Assembly: GCF_900961225.1 (NCBI RefSeq)
Contig: NZ_CAAHFN010000076.1
Coordinates: 1-64,000 of the forward strand
Origin: Modicisalibacter radicis
Lineage (GTDB): Bacteria; Pseudomonadota; Gammaproteobacteria; Pseudomonadales; Halomonadaceae
DNA: 64,000 nucleotides
Direction of reading: 5' to 3'
Shown here: piece after piece, positions 52,310-62,044 of the stretch
Position numbering within the stretch: position 1 is the stretch's first letter
Layout: every line of letters starts with the position of its first letter
Notes under the pieces: model-generated
The model's database searches: none
Told to the model about the DNA's origin: nothing
Seen by the model: only the letters and a program-made list of their open reading frames with translations
Translations under genes and position numbers: made by a program

Positions 52310-53137
52310 CTATGAAGACGTGTCGGCATGGCGATCTTCATCGGCGTTCTTCAGCAACGTACGCAGCTCCGAATAGATGTCCGGGGCGGCAACCACGATA
52401 TGTTCGCCGTAGAGTTCCTCGGGGATGCCCTCCGGACAGGCATAGACATGCCCGGTGCGGGCGCCGGCTTCGCGGGCGATCAGCAGGCCGGCGGCGAAGT
52501 CCCAGGGCGCGACGCTCTCGTAATAGGCGTCCAGCCGGCCGCAGGCGACATTGCACAGGTCGAGCGCGGCGGAGCCGCAGCGGCGTATGTCCTGACACTT
52601 CTGCATGACCGCCGAGAAACGCCGCAGCAGGGGCGCGCGACCGTCGCGACGATAGGGGAAGCCGGTGGCGACGAGGCTGCGCTCGAGCGAGGAGGCGAGG
52701 CTGGCGCGGATCTGCCGGTCGTCGCGTCTGGCGCCCTGACCGCGAATGGCGGTGAAGGTCTCGCCGAGAATCGGCGCATGCACCACGCCGACCTGAATCT
52801 TGCCGTCGAGCGCCCAGCCGATGGATACCGCCACGTGGGGCAGGCCCTGGGCGAAGTTGACCGTGCCGTCGATGGGATCGACGATCCACAACGGCCCGCG
52901 CTGGTCGAGCGTTTCCCGGTCGGGGGTGAGCTCCTCGCTGAGCCGCGGCTCGTCCGGGAAGTGCCGCTCGAGACGCGTGCTGATCATCCGGTCGATGGCG
53001 ACATCGACGTCGGTGACCAGCTCGTTGCCCTTCTTGTAGCGCTTTTCGTAGGACGGGCTCTCGCGGGCCCTGAGGATTTCGCGTCCGGCTTCCTCGGCGA
53101 TGTCGGTGGCGATGGCGAGCCGTTCGGCGAGCTGCAT
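52310..53137 (-). CDS. Inositol monophosphatase family protein
   Basis: A 275-aa Mg-dependent phosphatase with the IMPase motifs LWIVDPIDGTVNFAQGLPHV and WDFAAGLLIAREAGA. The group includes SuhB and CysQ; LPHVAVSIG is more SuhB-like, but the exact substrate is open. GGAGG lies 7 bases before the ATG at 53137; the longer frame upstream is not used. Confidence 0.88.
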   Translation of the reverse strand: MQLAERLAIATDIAEEAGREILRARESPSYEKRYKKGNELVTDVDVAIDRMISTRLERHFPDEPRLSEELTPDRETLDQRGPLWIVDPIDGTVNFAQGLPHVAVSIGWALDGKIQVGVVHAPILGETFTAIRGQGARRDDRQIRASLASSLERSLVATGFPYRRDGRAPLLRRFSAVMQKCQDIRRCGSAALDLCNVACGRLDAYYESVAPWDFAAGLLIAREAGARTGHVYACPEGIPEELYGEHIVVAAPDIYSELRTLLKNADEDRHADTSS

Positions 53138-53172
53138 GAGGCCTCCTGATGACGATGTCTGATGATTCCAGT

Positions 53173-53709
53173 CTAGCGTCGCACCGGGCGTTTCTGAAGC
53201 TTGCGCTGCAGGGTCCTGCGGTGCATGCCCAGCGCGCGGGCGGTCGCCGAGATGTTGCCGTGGTGTTCCTGCAGGACCTTCTGGATGTGTTCCCAGGTGA
53301 CGCGGTTGATCGACGGCGGGTTGTCGGCGATGTCGATATCCGGATCGCCGCCGTCGCGCTCGAAGGCGGCCAGCACTTCGTCGGCGTCGACCGGCTTGCA
53401 CAGGTAGTTGACCGCGCCCAGCTTGATCGCCTCGACGGCGGTGGCGATGCTCGAGTAGCCCGTCAGCACCACGATGCGGCAGTCCGGCACGATCTCCAGC
53501 AGGTCGGGCAGCAGCTTGAGCCCCGATGAGTGCTCGAGCTTGAGATCCAGCGTGGCCAGCTGGGGCCTCGTCTGTTGAGCCAGGCCCAGCGCCTGGTCGG
53601 CATCCACCGCGGTCATCACCTCGAAACCGCGGCGGCTCAGCGCGCGCTCCATGACGCGGCAGAACATCTCGTCATCGTCGACGATCAGCAGGCGTTCGGC
53701 GGTCGGCAT
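53173..53709 (-). CDS. Response regulator of the PrrA/RegA/ActR type
   Basis: A 178-aa regulator: receiver domain LLIVDDDEMFCRVMERALSR, phospho-acceptor Asp in LATLDLKLEHSSG, VVLTGYSSIATAVEAIK, and a Fis-like HTH (HIQKVLQEHHGNISATARAL, then GMHRRTLQRKLQKRP), which is the unusual output domain of the RegA group. It pairs with the sensor kinase gene just upstream and controls redox- or oxygen-dependent energy genes. GGAGG lies before the ATG at 53709. Confidence 0.92.
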   Translation of the reverse strand: MPTAERLLIVDDDEMFCRVMERALSRRGFEVMTAVDADQALGLAQQTRPQLATLDLKLEHSSGLKLLPDLLEIVPDCRIVVLTGYSSIATAVEAIKLGAVNYLCKPVDADEVLAAFERDGGDPDIDIADNPPSINRVTWEHIQKVLQEHHGNISATARALGMHRRTLQRKLQKRPVRR

Positions 53710-53743
53710 GGCGGTATCCCCTCCTGCGATGAATGGTGGCCGT

Positions 53744-55015
53744 TCATTGGCCGGCAACCAGGCGCGGCAGCTTGACCTCGGTCAGCGTGCCGCCCTCTTC
53801 GTGATTGTACAGGCTCACCCCGCCTCCGAAGCGGTTGATGGTGGCATGGGTGAGAAACAGCCCGATGCCCATGCCCTTGCTCTTGGTCGATATGAAAGTG
53901 TCGCCGAGCTGGTCGGCGATCGACATGGACACCCCGGGTCCGTGATCGCGGATGTCGATGATCACCTCGTCGGCGTTCCAGTCGAGGCTGATGACGATAT
54001 TGTCGGGATTGGCGTCGGCGGCATTGTTGAGCAGGTTCATCAGCGCCTGCTCGAGCGTGGCGTCGACCGCCAGCATCGGCGTGCCGCGCTTGCCGAGAAT
54101 CTCGACCCGATGGGTGACGTCGGGGCGCAGCACCAGCCAGCGCTGGACGACCTGTTCGAGCCAGGCGACGGCGGGGCGCGAATCGGGCTCGGCGAGTCGC
54201 CGCCGGTCGGCATTGGCGACCAGCTGCTGCAGGCGTGTCTTGCAGGTGTCGACCTGCTGGCGCAGCAGGTCGATGTCGGCCGTGAGGGTCGGCTGCCCGA
54301 CGGCGTCGCGGCGCATTTCGGCGAGCAGCACGGCCATGGTCGACAGCGGCGTGCCCAGTTCGTGGGCGGTGCCCGCTGCCTGGGTGGCCACCGCGAGCAC
54401 CTGTTCGTTGCGCAGCGCCGCCTCGCGGGTGCGCGACAGTGCCATCTCGCGCCGTCGCAGGGCATGCGCCATCTTGAAGATGAAGAAGGTCACCAGGCTC
54501 GCCGACAGGGCGAAATTCAGCCACATGCCGAGCACGTGCAGGCTGATGCCCGGGCCGACCACGGCATGGCTGAGCTGCGGAACCGGCTCGTAGAACAGCA
54601 TCAGGAAGGTATAGCCGGCCAGTGCGGCGCTGGCGATGGTCCAGGCATGGCGCCAGGGCAGCGTGGCGGCGGCGATGGTCACCGGCACCAGGTAATAGGA
54701 GATGAATGGATTGGTCGCACCGCCGGTGTAATAGAACAGCAGCGAGAGCCCGGCGATGTCGGCGAGCAGATGCAGCAGGTATTCCAGGTCGGTGACCGAG
54801 CGTGGCCGGCCGAGCCGCCACCAGCTGGCGACGTTGATCAGGCCCATGGCGACGATCACGCCGATCACCGGCGTGACGCTCAACTGAAAGTCGAGAATCT
54901 CGATGCCGAAGATGATCGCCGCGAGGAACCCGGTCCAGGTGATGCCGCGCACGAAGGTCAGCCGGACCAGGTTGCGGTTGGGGGTCGACAGGGGCAGGGG
55001 GGTCGGTTGTTGCAT
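53744..55015 (-). CDS. Redox sensor histidine kinase of the PrrB/RegB type
   Basis: A 423-aa kinase with about six membrane helices, then an H-box AAGTAHELGTPLSTMAVLL and an HATPase domain (LNNAADANPDNIV, IRDHGPGVS, KGMGIGLFL). It contains GGATNPF, matching the quinone-contact motif GGxxNPF of RegB, and a Cys in VDTCKTRLQQL at the position of the redox Cys of RegB. Its gene precedes that of the RegA-type regulator by 34 bases. Confidence 0.92.
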   Translation of the reverse strand: MQQPTPLPLSTPNRNLVRLTFVRGITWTGFLAAIIFGIEILDFQLSVTPVIGVIVAMGLINVASWWRLGRPRSVTDLEYLLHLLADIAGLSLLFYYTGGATNPFISYYLVPVTIAAATLPWRHAWTIASAALAGYTFLMLFYEPVPQLSHAVVGPGISLHVLGMWLNFALSASLVTFFIFKMAHALRRREMALSRTREAALRNEQVLAVATQAAGTAHELGTPLSTMAVLLAEMRRDAVGQPTLTADIDLLRQQVDTCKTRLQQLVANADRRRLAEPDSRPAVAWLEQVVQRWLVLRPDVTHRVEILGKRGTPMLAVDATLEQALMNLLNNAADANPDNIVISLDWNADEVIIDIRDHGPGVSMSIADQLGDTFISTKSKGMGIGLFLTHATINRFGGGVSLYNHEEGGTLTEVKLPRLVAGQ

Positions 55016-55179
55016 GGGCGCTCCGGCTGGCTGGTCGGCGCATGATACCTGAACTCGGCCTTGCGCTCAGGCTACAACTCGGGCCGAGTAGCCCGTAGAA
55101 TTGACCGCCAGCCCATTCACGTCAGCCGGGCGCGGCGCTGTGCGTCGCGACGGATGTACCCAGACCAGCGATCCCACGA

Positions 55180-56769
55180 ATGACAGACAGCCAGATAGCG
55201 CAGGCCGCCGAATTACGCCGCACCTTCGCGATCATTTCCCACCCCGACGCGGGCAAGACCACCATCACCGAGAAGATGCTGCTGTTCGGCAATGCCATCC
55301 AGCTGGCGGGCTCGGTGAAGAGCAAGCGCAACGACCGCCACGCCACCTCCGACTGGATGAAGATGGAACAGGAGCGCGGCATTTCGGTGACCACCTCGGT
55401 GATGCAGTTTCCGTACAACGGCCGGATCGTCAATCTGCTCGACACGCCGGGGCACGAGGACTTCTCCGAGGATACCTACCGTACCCTGACCGCGGTGGAT
55501 TCGGCGCTGATGGTGATCGACGGCGCCAAGGGGGTCGAGGCCCGGACCATCAAGCTGATGGAGGTCTGCCGGCTGCGCACCACGCCGATTCTGACCTTCA
55601 TCAACAAGATGGACCGTGACACCCGCGATCCGGTCGAGGTCATGGACGAGGTCGAGACGGTACTCGACATCCAGTGCGCGCCGATGACCTGGCCGATCGG
55701 CATGGGTCGTCATTTTCGCGGCGTCTACCACCTCTACAACGACGTCATCCACCTCTACAGGCAGGGCCAGGGCAATCGTATTCCCGAGGACGTGCGCATC
55801 GAGGGGCTCGACAACCCCGAGGTCGACGAGGTGCTGGGCGCCGATCAGGCCGAGGAGCTGCGCATGGAGGTCGAGCTGGTGCGTGGCGCCTCGCATGAAT
55901 TCGATCTCGAGGCCTATCGCCGCGGTGAGCTGACGCCCGTCTACTTCGGCACCGCGATGGGTAACTTCGGGGTGCGCGAGATGCTCGACGGCTTCGTCGA
56001 ATACGCGCCGATGCCCCAGGCCCGCGAAACCGATACCCGCGAGGTCACCGCCGAGGACCCGCGCTTTTCCGGTTTCGTGTTCAAGATCCAGGCCAACATG
56101 GACCCCAAGCACCGCGATCGGGTGGCCTTCCTGCGGGTCTGCTCGGGCAAGTACGAGAAGAACATGAAGATGCGCCATGTGCGGATCGGCAAGGACGTCA
56201 AGATCGCCGACGCGCTGACCTTCATGGCCTCCGACCGGGCGCAGGTCGAGGAAGCCTGGCCGGGCGACATCATCGGCCTGCACAACCACGGCACCATCCA
56301 GATCGGCGATACCTTCACCGTTGGCGAGGACATGCGCTTCACCGGCATTCCGCACTTCGCCCCGGAGCTCTTCAAGCGCGTGCGGCTGCGCGATCCGCTC
56401 AAGACCAAGGCGCTGCAGAAGGGGCTTCAGCAGCTCTCCGAGGAGGGCGCGACCCAGGTGTTCATGCCGCTCGACAACAACGACCTGATCCTCGGCGCGG
56501 TGGGCTCGCTGCAGTTCGACGTGGTGGCCCACCGGCTCAAGGAGGAGTACAAGGTCGACTGCATCTACGAGGCGGTCAACGTCCAGACCGCACGCTGGGT
56601 GTACTGCGACGATGCCAAGAAGCTCGACGAGTTCCGGCGCAAGGCGAGCAGCAACCTGGCCCTGGATGGCGGCGGCTATCTCACCTACATCGCGCCGACT
56701 CGCGTCAATCTGCAGATGACCCAGGAGCGCTGGCCCGAGGTGCGCTTCAACGCCACCCGCGAGCATTGA
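55180..56769 (+). CDS. prfC: Peptide chain release factor 3
   Basis: A 529-aa GTPase that recycles RF1 and RF2. G1 is [18 protein letters not shown], the RF3-specific [20 protein letters not shown] is followed by G3 [14 protein letters not shown] and G4 [11 protein letters not shown]. Length and domain order are those of E. coli RF3. It is divergent from the histidine kinase gene. Confidence 0.97.
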   Translation: MTDSQIAQAAELRRTFAIISHPDAGKTTITEKMLLFGNAIQLAGSVKSKRNDRHATSDWMKMEQERGISVTTSVMQFPYNGRIVNLLDTPGHEDFSEDTYRTLTAVDSALMVIDGAKGVEARTIKLMEVCRLRTTPILTFINKMDRDTRDPVEVMDEVETVLDIQCAPMTWPIGMGRHFRGVYHLYNDVIHLYRQGQGNRIPEDVRIEGLDNPEVDEVLGADQAEELRMEVELVRGASHEFDLEAYRRGELTPVYFGTAMGNFGVREMLDGFVEYAPMPQARETDTREVTAEDPRFSGFVFKIQANMDPKHRDRVAFLRVCSGKYEKNMKMRHVRIGKDVKIADALTFMASDRAQVEEAWPGDIIGLHNHGTIQIGDTFTVGEDMRFTGIPHFAPELFKRVRLRDPLKTKALQKGLQQLSEEGATQVFMPLDNNDLILGAVGSLQFDVVAHRLKEEYKVDCIYEAVNVQTARWVYCDDAKKLDEFRRKASSNLALDGGGYLTYIAPTRVNLQMTQERWPEVRFNATREH

Positions 56770-56848
56770 GCGAAAGCGCTTGCCCGCCGCGGCCGGCTGG
56801 CCAATGCTTGATGCGAACCAACCACGCGGCAACGTCCGGGGAGCGCGC

Positions 56849-56905
56849 ATGGCGATGAAGTTTCTCAAGGAGTTCCGGGAATTCGCGGTCAACTGCCGAA
56901 CTTGA
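56849..56905 (+). pseudogene. mscL-like N-terminal remnant (18 codons)
   Basis: GGGGAG, 5 bases, then ATG and codons for MAMKFLKEFREFAVNCRT before TGA. FLKEFREFAV is the conserved cytoplasmic N-terminus of the large mechanosensitive channel MscL; the following GNVVDLA-type membrane part is missing. It is either a degraded mscL end, or a small peptide still expressed from the old start. The next gene starts 38 bases later. Confidence 0.6.
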
Positions 56906-56943
56906 CGAGCAGTCCTGAACCGAGCCGAACGAGGAGGTCCGGC

Positions 56944-57711
56944 ATGCTGATAGACGCTCACTGCCATCTCGATTTCGCGGCGTTCGACGACGACCGTCAG
57001 GCGATGTTCGAGCGTGCCCGCGCGGCCGGCGTCGGCCATTTCGTGGTGCCCGGAACGACCCGCGAAAGCTGGCCGCGGGTCGTCGCGCTGGGAACCGAGC
57101 GTGACGACGTCAGCATCGCGCTTGGCCTGCATCCCGTCTTCATGGCGTGTCATCGCGAGGGTGATGTCGAGGCGCTGGCGCAGACCCTGGATGCGCACCC
57201 GGAGGCCGTGGCGCTGGGTGAGTGCGGCATCGACGCGCGCTTCGAGGAGACCCTCGACGCCCAGTGGCGATTGCTCGACGCCCAACTGAGGCTGGCCAAG
57301 GCGCGTCGCCTGCCGGTGGTGCTGCACTGCGTGCATGCCAACGACAAGCTCGGCAAGCGGCTGCGTCAACTCGATCTGCCGGCCGGGGGATTGATCCACG
57401 CCTTCGCCGGCAGTGCCGATCAGGCGCGGCGGTTCGTCAACCTGGGGTTCGTGGTGGGCCTGGGCGGGGCGATCACCTACCCGCGCGCCCGGCGCCTTCA
57501 GCGCGCCGTGGCGGCGCTGCCCGACGACGGCTATGTGCTGGAGACGGACAGCCCCGACATGCCGCTGTGCGGCCATCAGGGCCAGCGCAACGAATCGGCA
57601 CGGGTGGCGCGGGTCGCCGAGGGGGTCGCCGAATTGCGCGGCCAGAGCGTCGCCGATGTGACGGCTCACAGCGCCGACAACACCCGGCGACTGTTCGGCA
57701 TCGCCGGCTGA
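56944..57711 (+). CDS. TatD-family DNase (YjjV type)
   Basis: A 255-aa metal-dependent hydrolase: IDAHCHLDF with the two His ligands, ALGLHPVFM, ALGECGIDARFEE with the Glu, VLHCVHANDKLGK, IHAFAGSADQARRFV and ETDSPDMPLCGHQGQ. It matches YjjV better than TatD. It may act in DNA repair or turnover. GGAGG lies 6 bases before the ATG at 56944. Confidence 0.9.
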   Translation: MLIDAHCHLDFAAFDDDRQAMFERARAAGVGHFVVPGTTRESWPRVVALGTERDDVSIALGLHPVFMACHREGDVEALAQTLDAHPEAVALGECGIDARFEETLDAQWRLLDAQLRLAKARRLPVVLHCVHANDKLGKRLRQLDLPAGGLIHAFAGSADQARRFVNLGFVVGLGGAITYPRARRLQRAVAALPDDGYVLETDSPDMPLCGHQGQRNESARVARVAEGVAELRGQSVADVTAHSADNTRRLFGIAG

Positions 57712-57717
57712 GAGCCT

Positions 57718-58767
57718 TCAGACGCCGCCGGTGGCCAGCGCCTCGGGGTCGACGCGCTCGATCGGATAGGGCAGGTCGAGACGTTCGAGGGGCTGGTCGT
57801 CGATCGTCAAAGGCTCGCTGACATCCCGGGTGGTCATCACCGCGAGGATCTCCACGCGCCCCTCGCCGTCGCTCGTCGCGGCAACCACATCGCCCCGCGA
57901 CTTGCCGTCGGCGTCGGTGATGGCGCTACCCAGCCCGGGCGGCACTTGCCCTTCGGTTCGGCCACGCATCAGGCGCTTCTTGACCTGCCCGCGAAAGTGC
58001 GCGCGGGCGACGACCTCCTGGCCGGTGTAGCAGCCCTTCTTGAAGCTGATGCCGCCCAGCGCTTCCCAATTGAACATCTGCGGCAGGTAGCTGTCCTGCA
58101 GGCCCGCTGCGAGCCATGCCAGGCCGGCCTGGATGTCGTGGAGCCGCCATGCGGCATTGCCCACCGGCAAGGCATCATGAGCCAGGTTCTGCCAGGCGCC
58201 GATTGCTTCGTCTTCCGGCAGGCAGAGTACCAGGCGCGGCTGGGCGCCGGGATGGCGCAGCACGACGCCGTCACCCAGTGCGACCTGCTGCCAGACGGTG
58301 GGCGGCATCACTTCGAGCCGACGCTCGACCAGTGCCGGGGCCTGGTGGCCGATCACCCCGAACAGCGCCAGGTCGTCGCGCGGCGTCAGCTCGACCTTGT
58401 AGAACACCGCGAACTTGGCCAGATGGCTGCGTAGCGGCTCGAGCAGGCTGACATCCAGCAACAGCCAGAAGCGCGACTCCCCGGCCCGCAGCAGCTGACC
58501 ATTGGCAAGCATGCGGCCCTTGGCCGTGCAGAAACTGGTGGGGGCGGCGAATTCGCCGTCGGCGAGCGTCAGCTGGGCGCTGGTCTGGCCTTGCAGGAAG
58601 CGTTCGGCATCCGCCCCGGCGATCTCGAGCACGGCGAAATGAGTCAGTGGCGCTATGAGAGGTTGCGTCGACGTCGTGGCCGCGGACGGTCGAGCATCGA
58701 ATTCGATATGCCGATCATCGGTGAGACGTGCGCCGAGCTGCTGTAAATGGGCGATCCAGTCGCTCAT
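57718..58767 (-). CDS. ygfZ: Folate-binding Fe-S maintenance protein YgfZ
   Basis: A 349-aa YgfZ/IBA57 protein with the signature KKGCYTGQEVVARAHFRGQV including the essential Cys. ERFLQGQTSAQLTLADG and FCTAKGRMLANG belong to the folate-binding fold. It helps maintain Fe-S enzymes under oxidative stress. The ATG at 58767 follows AGGAGA. It is convergent with the TatD gene. Confidence 0.95.
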   Translation of the reverse strand: MSDWIAHLQQLGARLTDDRHIEFDARPSAATTSTQPLIAPLTHFAVLEIAGADAERFLQGQTSAQLTLADGEFAAPTSFCTAKGRMLANGQLLRAGESRFWLLLDVSLLEPLRSHLAKFAVFYKVELTPRDDLALFGVIGHQAPALVERRLEVMPPTVWQQVALGDGVVLRHPGAQPRLVLCLPEDEAIGAWQNLAHDALPVGNAAWRLHDIQAGLAWLAAGLQDSYLPQMFNWEALGGISFKKGCYTGQEVVARAHFRGQVKKRLMRGRTEGQVPPGLGSAITDADGKSRGDVVAATSDGEGRVEILAVMTTRDVSEPLTIDDQPLERLDLPYPIERVDPEALATGGV

Positions 58768-58938
58768 GCATTCTCCTAGAGCCTCGCGCAAGGCAGGCGT
58801 TCAGTTACTCTCGATACCGGCTGTATGGGGGTGGAGCGCGCTGAATGCAAGGCGCTCGTAGCGTGGGCTAGCGGTGCGCGTCATGGCGCGTGCTAGACTT
58901 GGGCGCACGCAACCAGCAGCGAAACGGGAGAATCCGAC

Positions 58939-59130
58939 ATGGCGCGAGTGTCCCTGATCTTCGAGGGTGTCGAGGACGCCGAGCTGGTCAACCGACTGAC
59001 CAGCGAGCTGATGATGGTCGACGGCGTCGAGAGCGCCGAGGTCGGCCGCCATGGCGCCGACGTGGAGGGCCGCGTGAACCGTGCGATCCTGGTCGAGACG
59101 GTCGAGCGGCTCGGCGTCACAGTCCGCTGA
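58939..59130 (+). CDS. Small ferredoxin-fold protein, HMA-like without CxxC
   Basis: A 63-aa protein with beta-alpha-beta-beta-alpha-beta order (VSLIFEGVED, LVNRLTSELMMVDGVESAEV, LVETVERLGVTV), the pattern of heavy-metal-associated domains. It has no Cys at all, so it cannot bind copper or mercury by the usual CxxC. It starts 37 bases before an OsmC gene (end to start) and may be cotranscribed with it. Function is unknown. Confidence 0.6.
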   Translation: MARVSLIFEGVEDAELVNRLTSELMMVDGVESAEVGRHGADVEGRVNRAILVETVERLGVTVR

Positions 59131-59167
59131 ACAACGAGATATCGGTCGAGTAGAGGAGAGTCCCCGC

Positions 59168-59590
59168 ATGACGATCACGGTGATCAGCAGCGACGGCGAC
59201 AGCCTGCGCCAGCGCGTCGAACTGGAGCATTTCGACGATCTTTTCGTCGATGCGCCGGCCATCGTCGGCGGCGACGAGAGCGCCCCCGACCCCCACGACT
59301 ACTTCGACCTGGCGCTGGGGGCCTGCAAGGCGATCACCGCGCGCATGTACGCGCGGCGCAAGCAGTGGCCGTTGAGCGGGGTCACGGTCACCGTGACCCG
59401 CAATGATCGCGAAGAGCGCCAGGGTCGCTACTATCTCGATGTGGCGCTGACCTTCGATGGCATCGACGATCCCGGGCAGCGCCAGCGCCTGCTCGAGATC
59501 AGCGACCGCTGCCCCATCCATCGCCTGATGACCGATGCTACCGTCGAGATTCGCAGCCAATTGGCGCCGGACACGGGTGCGAGCGCTTGA
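59168..59590 (+). CDS. OsmC-family protein (YhfA-like)
   Basis: A 140-aa OsmC-fold protein: [20 protein letters not shown] with the first reactive Cys, and [20 protein letters not shown] with the second. OsmC/Ohr proteins reduce organic peroxides through this Cys pair; the YhfA branch has an unclear role. The ATG at 59168 follows GGAGAG by several bases. It ends 32 bases before uvrB. Confidence 0.88.
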   Translation: MTITVISSDGDSLRQRVELEHFDDLFVDAPAIVGGDESAPDPHDYFDLALGACKAITARMYARRKQWPLSGVTVTVTRNDREERQGRYYLDVALTFDGIDDPGQRQRLLEISDRCPIHRLMTDATVEIRSQLAPDTGASA

Positions 59591-59621
59591 ACTTTCACCG
59601 CACCGCTACCATTTCAGGGCC

Positions 59622-61652
59622 ATGAACAAGCCATTTCGCATCCAATCCAAGTACCGTCCGGCGGGCGACCAGCCCACTGCCATCGAGGGACTGGTCAAGG
59701 GTCTCGAGGCGGGCCTGGCGCACCAGACCCTGCTCGGCGTCACCGGCTCGGGCAAGACCTTCACCATGGCCAACGTGGTCGAGCGCCTGCAGCGGCCGAC
59801 CATCGTGCTGGCGCCCAACAAGACGCTGGCCGCTCAGCTATACGGCGAGTTCAAGTCGTTCCTGCCCGACAACGCGGTCGAGTATTTCGTCTCCTACTAC
59901 GATTACTACCAGCCTGAGGCCTATGTGCCGTCGTCGGACACCTTCATCGAGAAGGACGCTTCGATCAACGACCATATCGAGCAGATGCGCCTGTCGGCGA
60001 CCAAGGCGCTGCTCGAGCGCCGCGACTCGCTGATCGTGGCCTCGGTGTCGGCGATCTACGGGCTCGGCGACCCGGACCAGTATCTGAAGATGCGGCTGCA
60101 CTTCAATCGCGGCGAACAGATCGACCAGCGCTCCTTCCTGCGCCGCCTGGCCGAGTTGCAGTACACCCGCAACGACATGGACTTCCGGCGCGGTACCTAC
60201 CGGGTGCGCGGCGACGTGATCGACGTGTTCCCCGCCGACTCCGAGGAGGAAGCGGTGCGGATCGAGCTGTTCGACGACGAGATCGAGTCGATCAGCCTGT
60301 TCGATCCGCTGACCGGCGAGATGCGCGGCAAGCTGCCACGCATGACCATCTATCCCAAGAGTCACTACGTCACGCCGCGCGAGACGATCCTTGCCGCCGC
60401 CGACAACATCAAGGCCGAACTCGCCGAGCGTCTGGAGTGGCTGCGCAACCACGACAAGCTGGTCGAGGCCCAGCGACTCGAGCAACGCACCCTGTACGAC
60501 CTGGAGATGATGCACGAGCTGGGCTACTGCAACGGCATCGAGAACTACTCGCGCTATCTCTCCGGGCGTGCCCCGGGCGAACCGCCGCCGACCTTCTTCG
60601 ATTACCTGCCGCCCGACGCCATCCTGTTCATCGACGAATCCCACGTCAGCGTGCCGCAGGTGGGCGGCATGTACAAAGGCGACCGCTCGCGCAAGGAAAC
60701 CCTGGTCGAGTACGGCTTCCGCCTGCCGTCGGCGCTCGACAACCGGCCGATGACCTTCGACGAATGGGAGCGGATCTGCCCGCAGACGGTGTTCGTCTCG
60801 GCCACACCCGGCCCCTACGAAGAGAAACATGCCGGCCAGGTGGTCGAGCAGGTGGTGCGCCCGACCGGGCTGGTCGACCCCGAGATCGAGGTGCGTCCGG
60901 CCTCCACCCAGGTCGATGACCTGCTCTCGGAGATTCGTCTGCGCACCGAAGTCGGCGAGCGGGTACTGGTCACCACGCTGACCAAGCGCATGGCCGAGGA
61001 CCTGACCGAGTACCTCGACGAGCACGACGTTCGCGTGCGCTACCTGCACTCGGATATCGATACCGTCGAGCGGGTCGAGATCCTGCGCGACCTGCGGCTG
61101 GGCAAGTTCGATGTGCTGGTGGGTATCAACCTGCTGCGCGAGGGGCTGGATATTCCCGAGGTCTCGCTGGTGGCGATCCTCGATGCCGACAAGGAGGGTT
61201 TCCTGCGCGCCGAGCGCTCGCTGATCCAGACCATCGGCCGCGCCGCGCGCAACGCCAACGGCAAGGCGATCCTCTACGGCGACCGGGTCACCGATTCGAT
61301 GCGCCGGGCGATCGACGAGACCGAGCGGCGTCGCAACAAGCAGATCGCCCACAACGAGGCGCATGGCATCGTGCCGCGCACCGTGACCAAGTCGGTCGCC
61401 GACATCATGGAGGGCGCCCAGACGCCGGGCAAGAAGGGCAGCCGGCGCAAGAGCGAGCGCAAGGTCGCCGAGGGGCCCGGCGAGTACGGCGTCGAAGCGT
61501 TGCGCAATCTCACCGTCCCCGAGCTGACCCGGGAGATCGGCAAGATCGAGGACGCCATGCACGAGGCCGCGCACAATCTCGAATTCGAGGAAGCCGCGCG
61601 CTTGCGCGATCAGGTCCAGACGCTCAACGCCCGGCTGATCGAACTCAAGTGA
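59622..61652 (+). CDS. uvrB: UvrABC system protein B
   Basis: A 676-aa helicase-like damage verifier. Walker A in [17 protein letters not shown], beta-hairpin [24 protein letters not shown] in [17 protein letters not shown], motif VI in QTIGRAARN and a C-terminal UVR domain ([20 protein letters not shown]) that contacts UvrC. It is complete. The ATG at 59622 is used; the longer frame runs into osmC. An SOS box is not evident just upstream. Confidence 0.98.
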   Translation: MNKPFRIQSKYRPAGDQPTAIEGLVKGLEAGLAHQTLLGVTGSGKTFTMANVVERLQRPTIVLAPNKTLAAQLYGEFKSFLPDNAVEYFVSYYDYYQPEAYVPSSDTFIEKDASINDHIEQMRLSATKALLERRDSLIVASVSAIYGLGDPDQYLKMRLHFNRGEQIDQRSFLRRLAELQYTRNDMDFRRGTYRVRGDVIDVFPADSEEEAVRIELFDDEIESISLFDPLTGEMRGKLPRMTIYPKSHYVTPRETILAAADNIKAELAERLEWLRNHDKLVEAQRLEQRTLYDLEMMHELGYCNGIENYSRYLSGRAPGEPPPTFFDYLPPDAILFIDESHVSVPQVGGMYKGDRSRKETLVEYGFRLPSALDNRPMTFDEWERICPQTVFVSATPGPYEEKHAGQVVEQVVRPTGLVDPEIEVRPASTQVDDLLSEIRLRTEVGERVLVTTLTKRMAEDLTEYLDEHDVRVRYLHSDIDTVERVEILRDLRLGKFDVLVGINLLREGLDIPEVSLVAILDADKEGFLRAERSLIQTIGRAARNANGKAILYGDRVTDSMRRAIDETERRRNKQIAHNEAHGIVPRTVTKSVADIMEGAQTPGKKGSRRKSERKVAEGPGEYGVEALRNLTVPELTREIGKIEDAMHEAAHNLEFEEAARLRDQVQTLNARLIELK

Positions 61653-62044
61653 CGGCAGGTCATGAAGCCGAGGCCCACGGAGGCCGGTCAGAGCAGTAGC
61701 CGGTAAACGCTGTCCGGGGAAGAGGTTGGGGGCAGGTTTTTGCGAGGGCGCTGTCGACCCGTCCATGAGCGCTACTTTGGCCCTCCAAGGCGACCCCCTC
61801 GCTGCAACCTGCCCTCAACATGGCGTGCCGGAATCGTTGAGAATGTGTTCTTGGACTCCGTTTATACCGTTATCTTTTCAATGCCGTACCTTGGCCTGCA
61901 AGTTTGCTCCCGTCGCCATCCCGGTACCTGCCTGTCCTGGCATCGTTGCGGTATAATCCCGCCACCAAGAATCCGCCGGGTAGCCTGACCTGCCAACGGC
62001 GGCCGTTTGTGCGCGCGAGCGTGAACCAAGGAGCCCCGCCCCCC
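61653..62044. promoter_or_regulatory. Intergenic region uvrB / fumarase
   Basis: 392 bases without a gene. A TATAAT at 61952-61957, with a weak -35 match about 17 bases upstream, is the likely fumarase promoter and gives a leader of about 80 bases. No clear terminator for uvrB was found. Confidence 0.45.
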
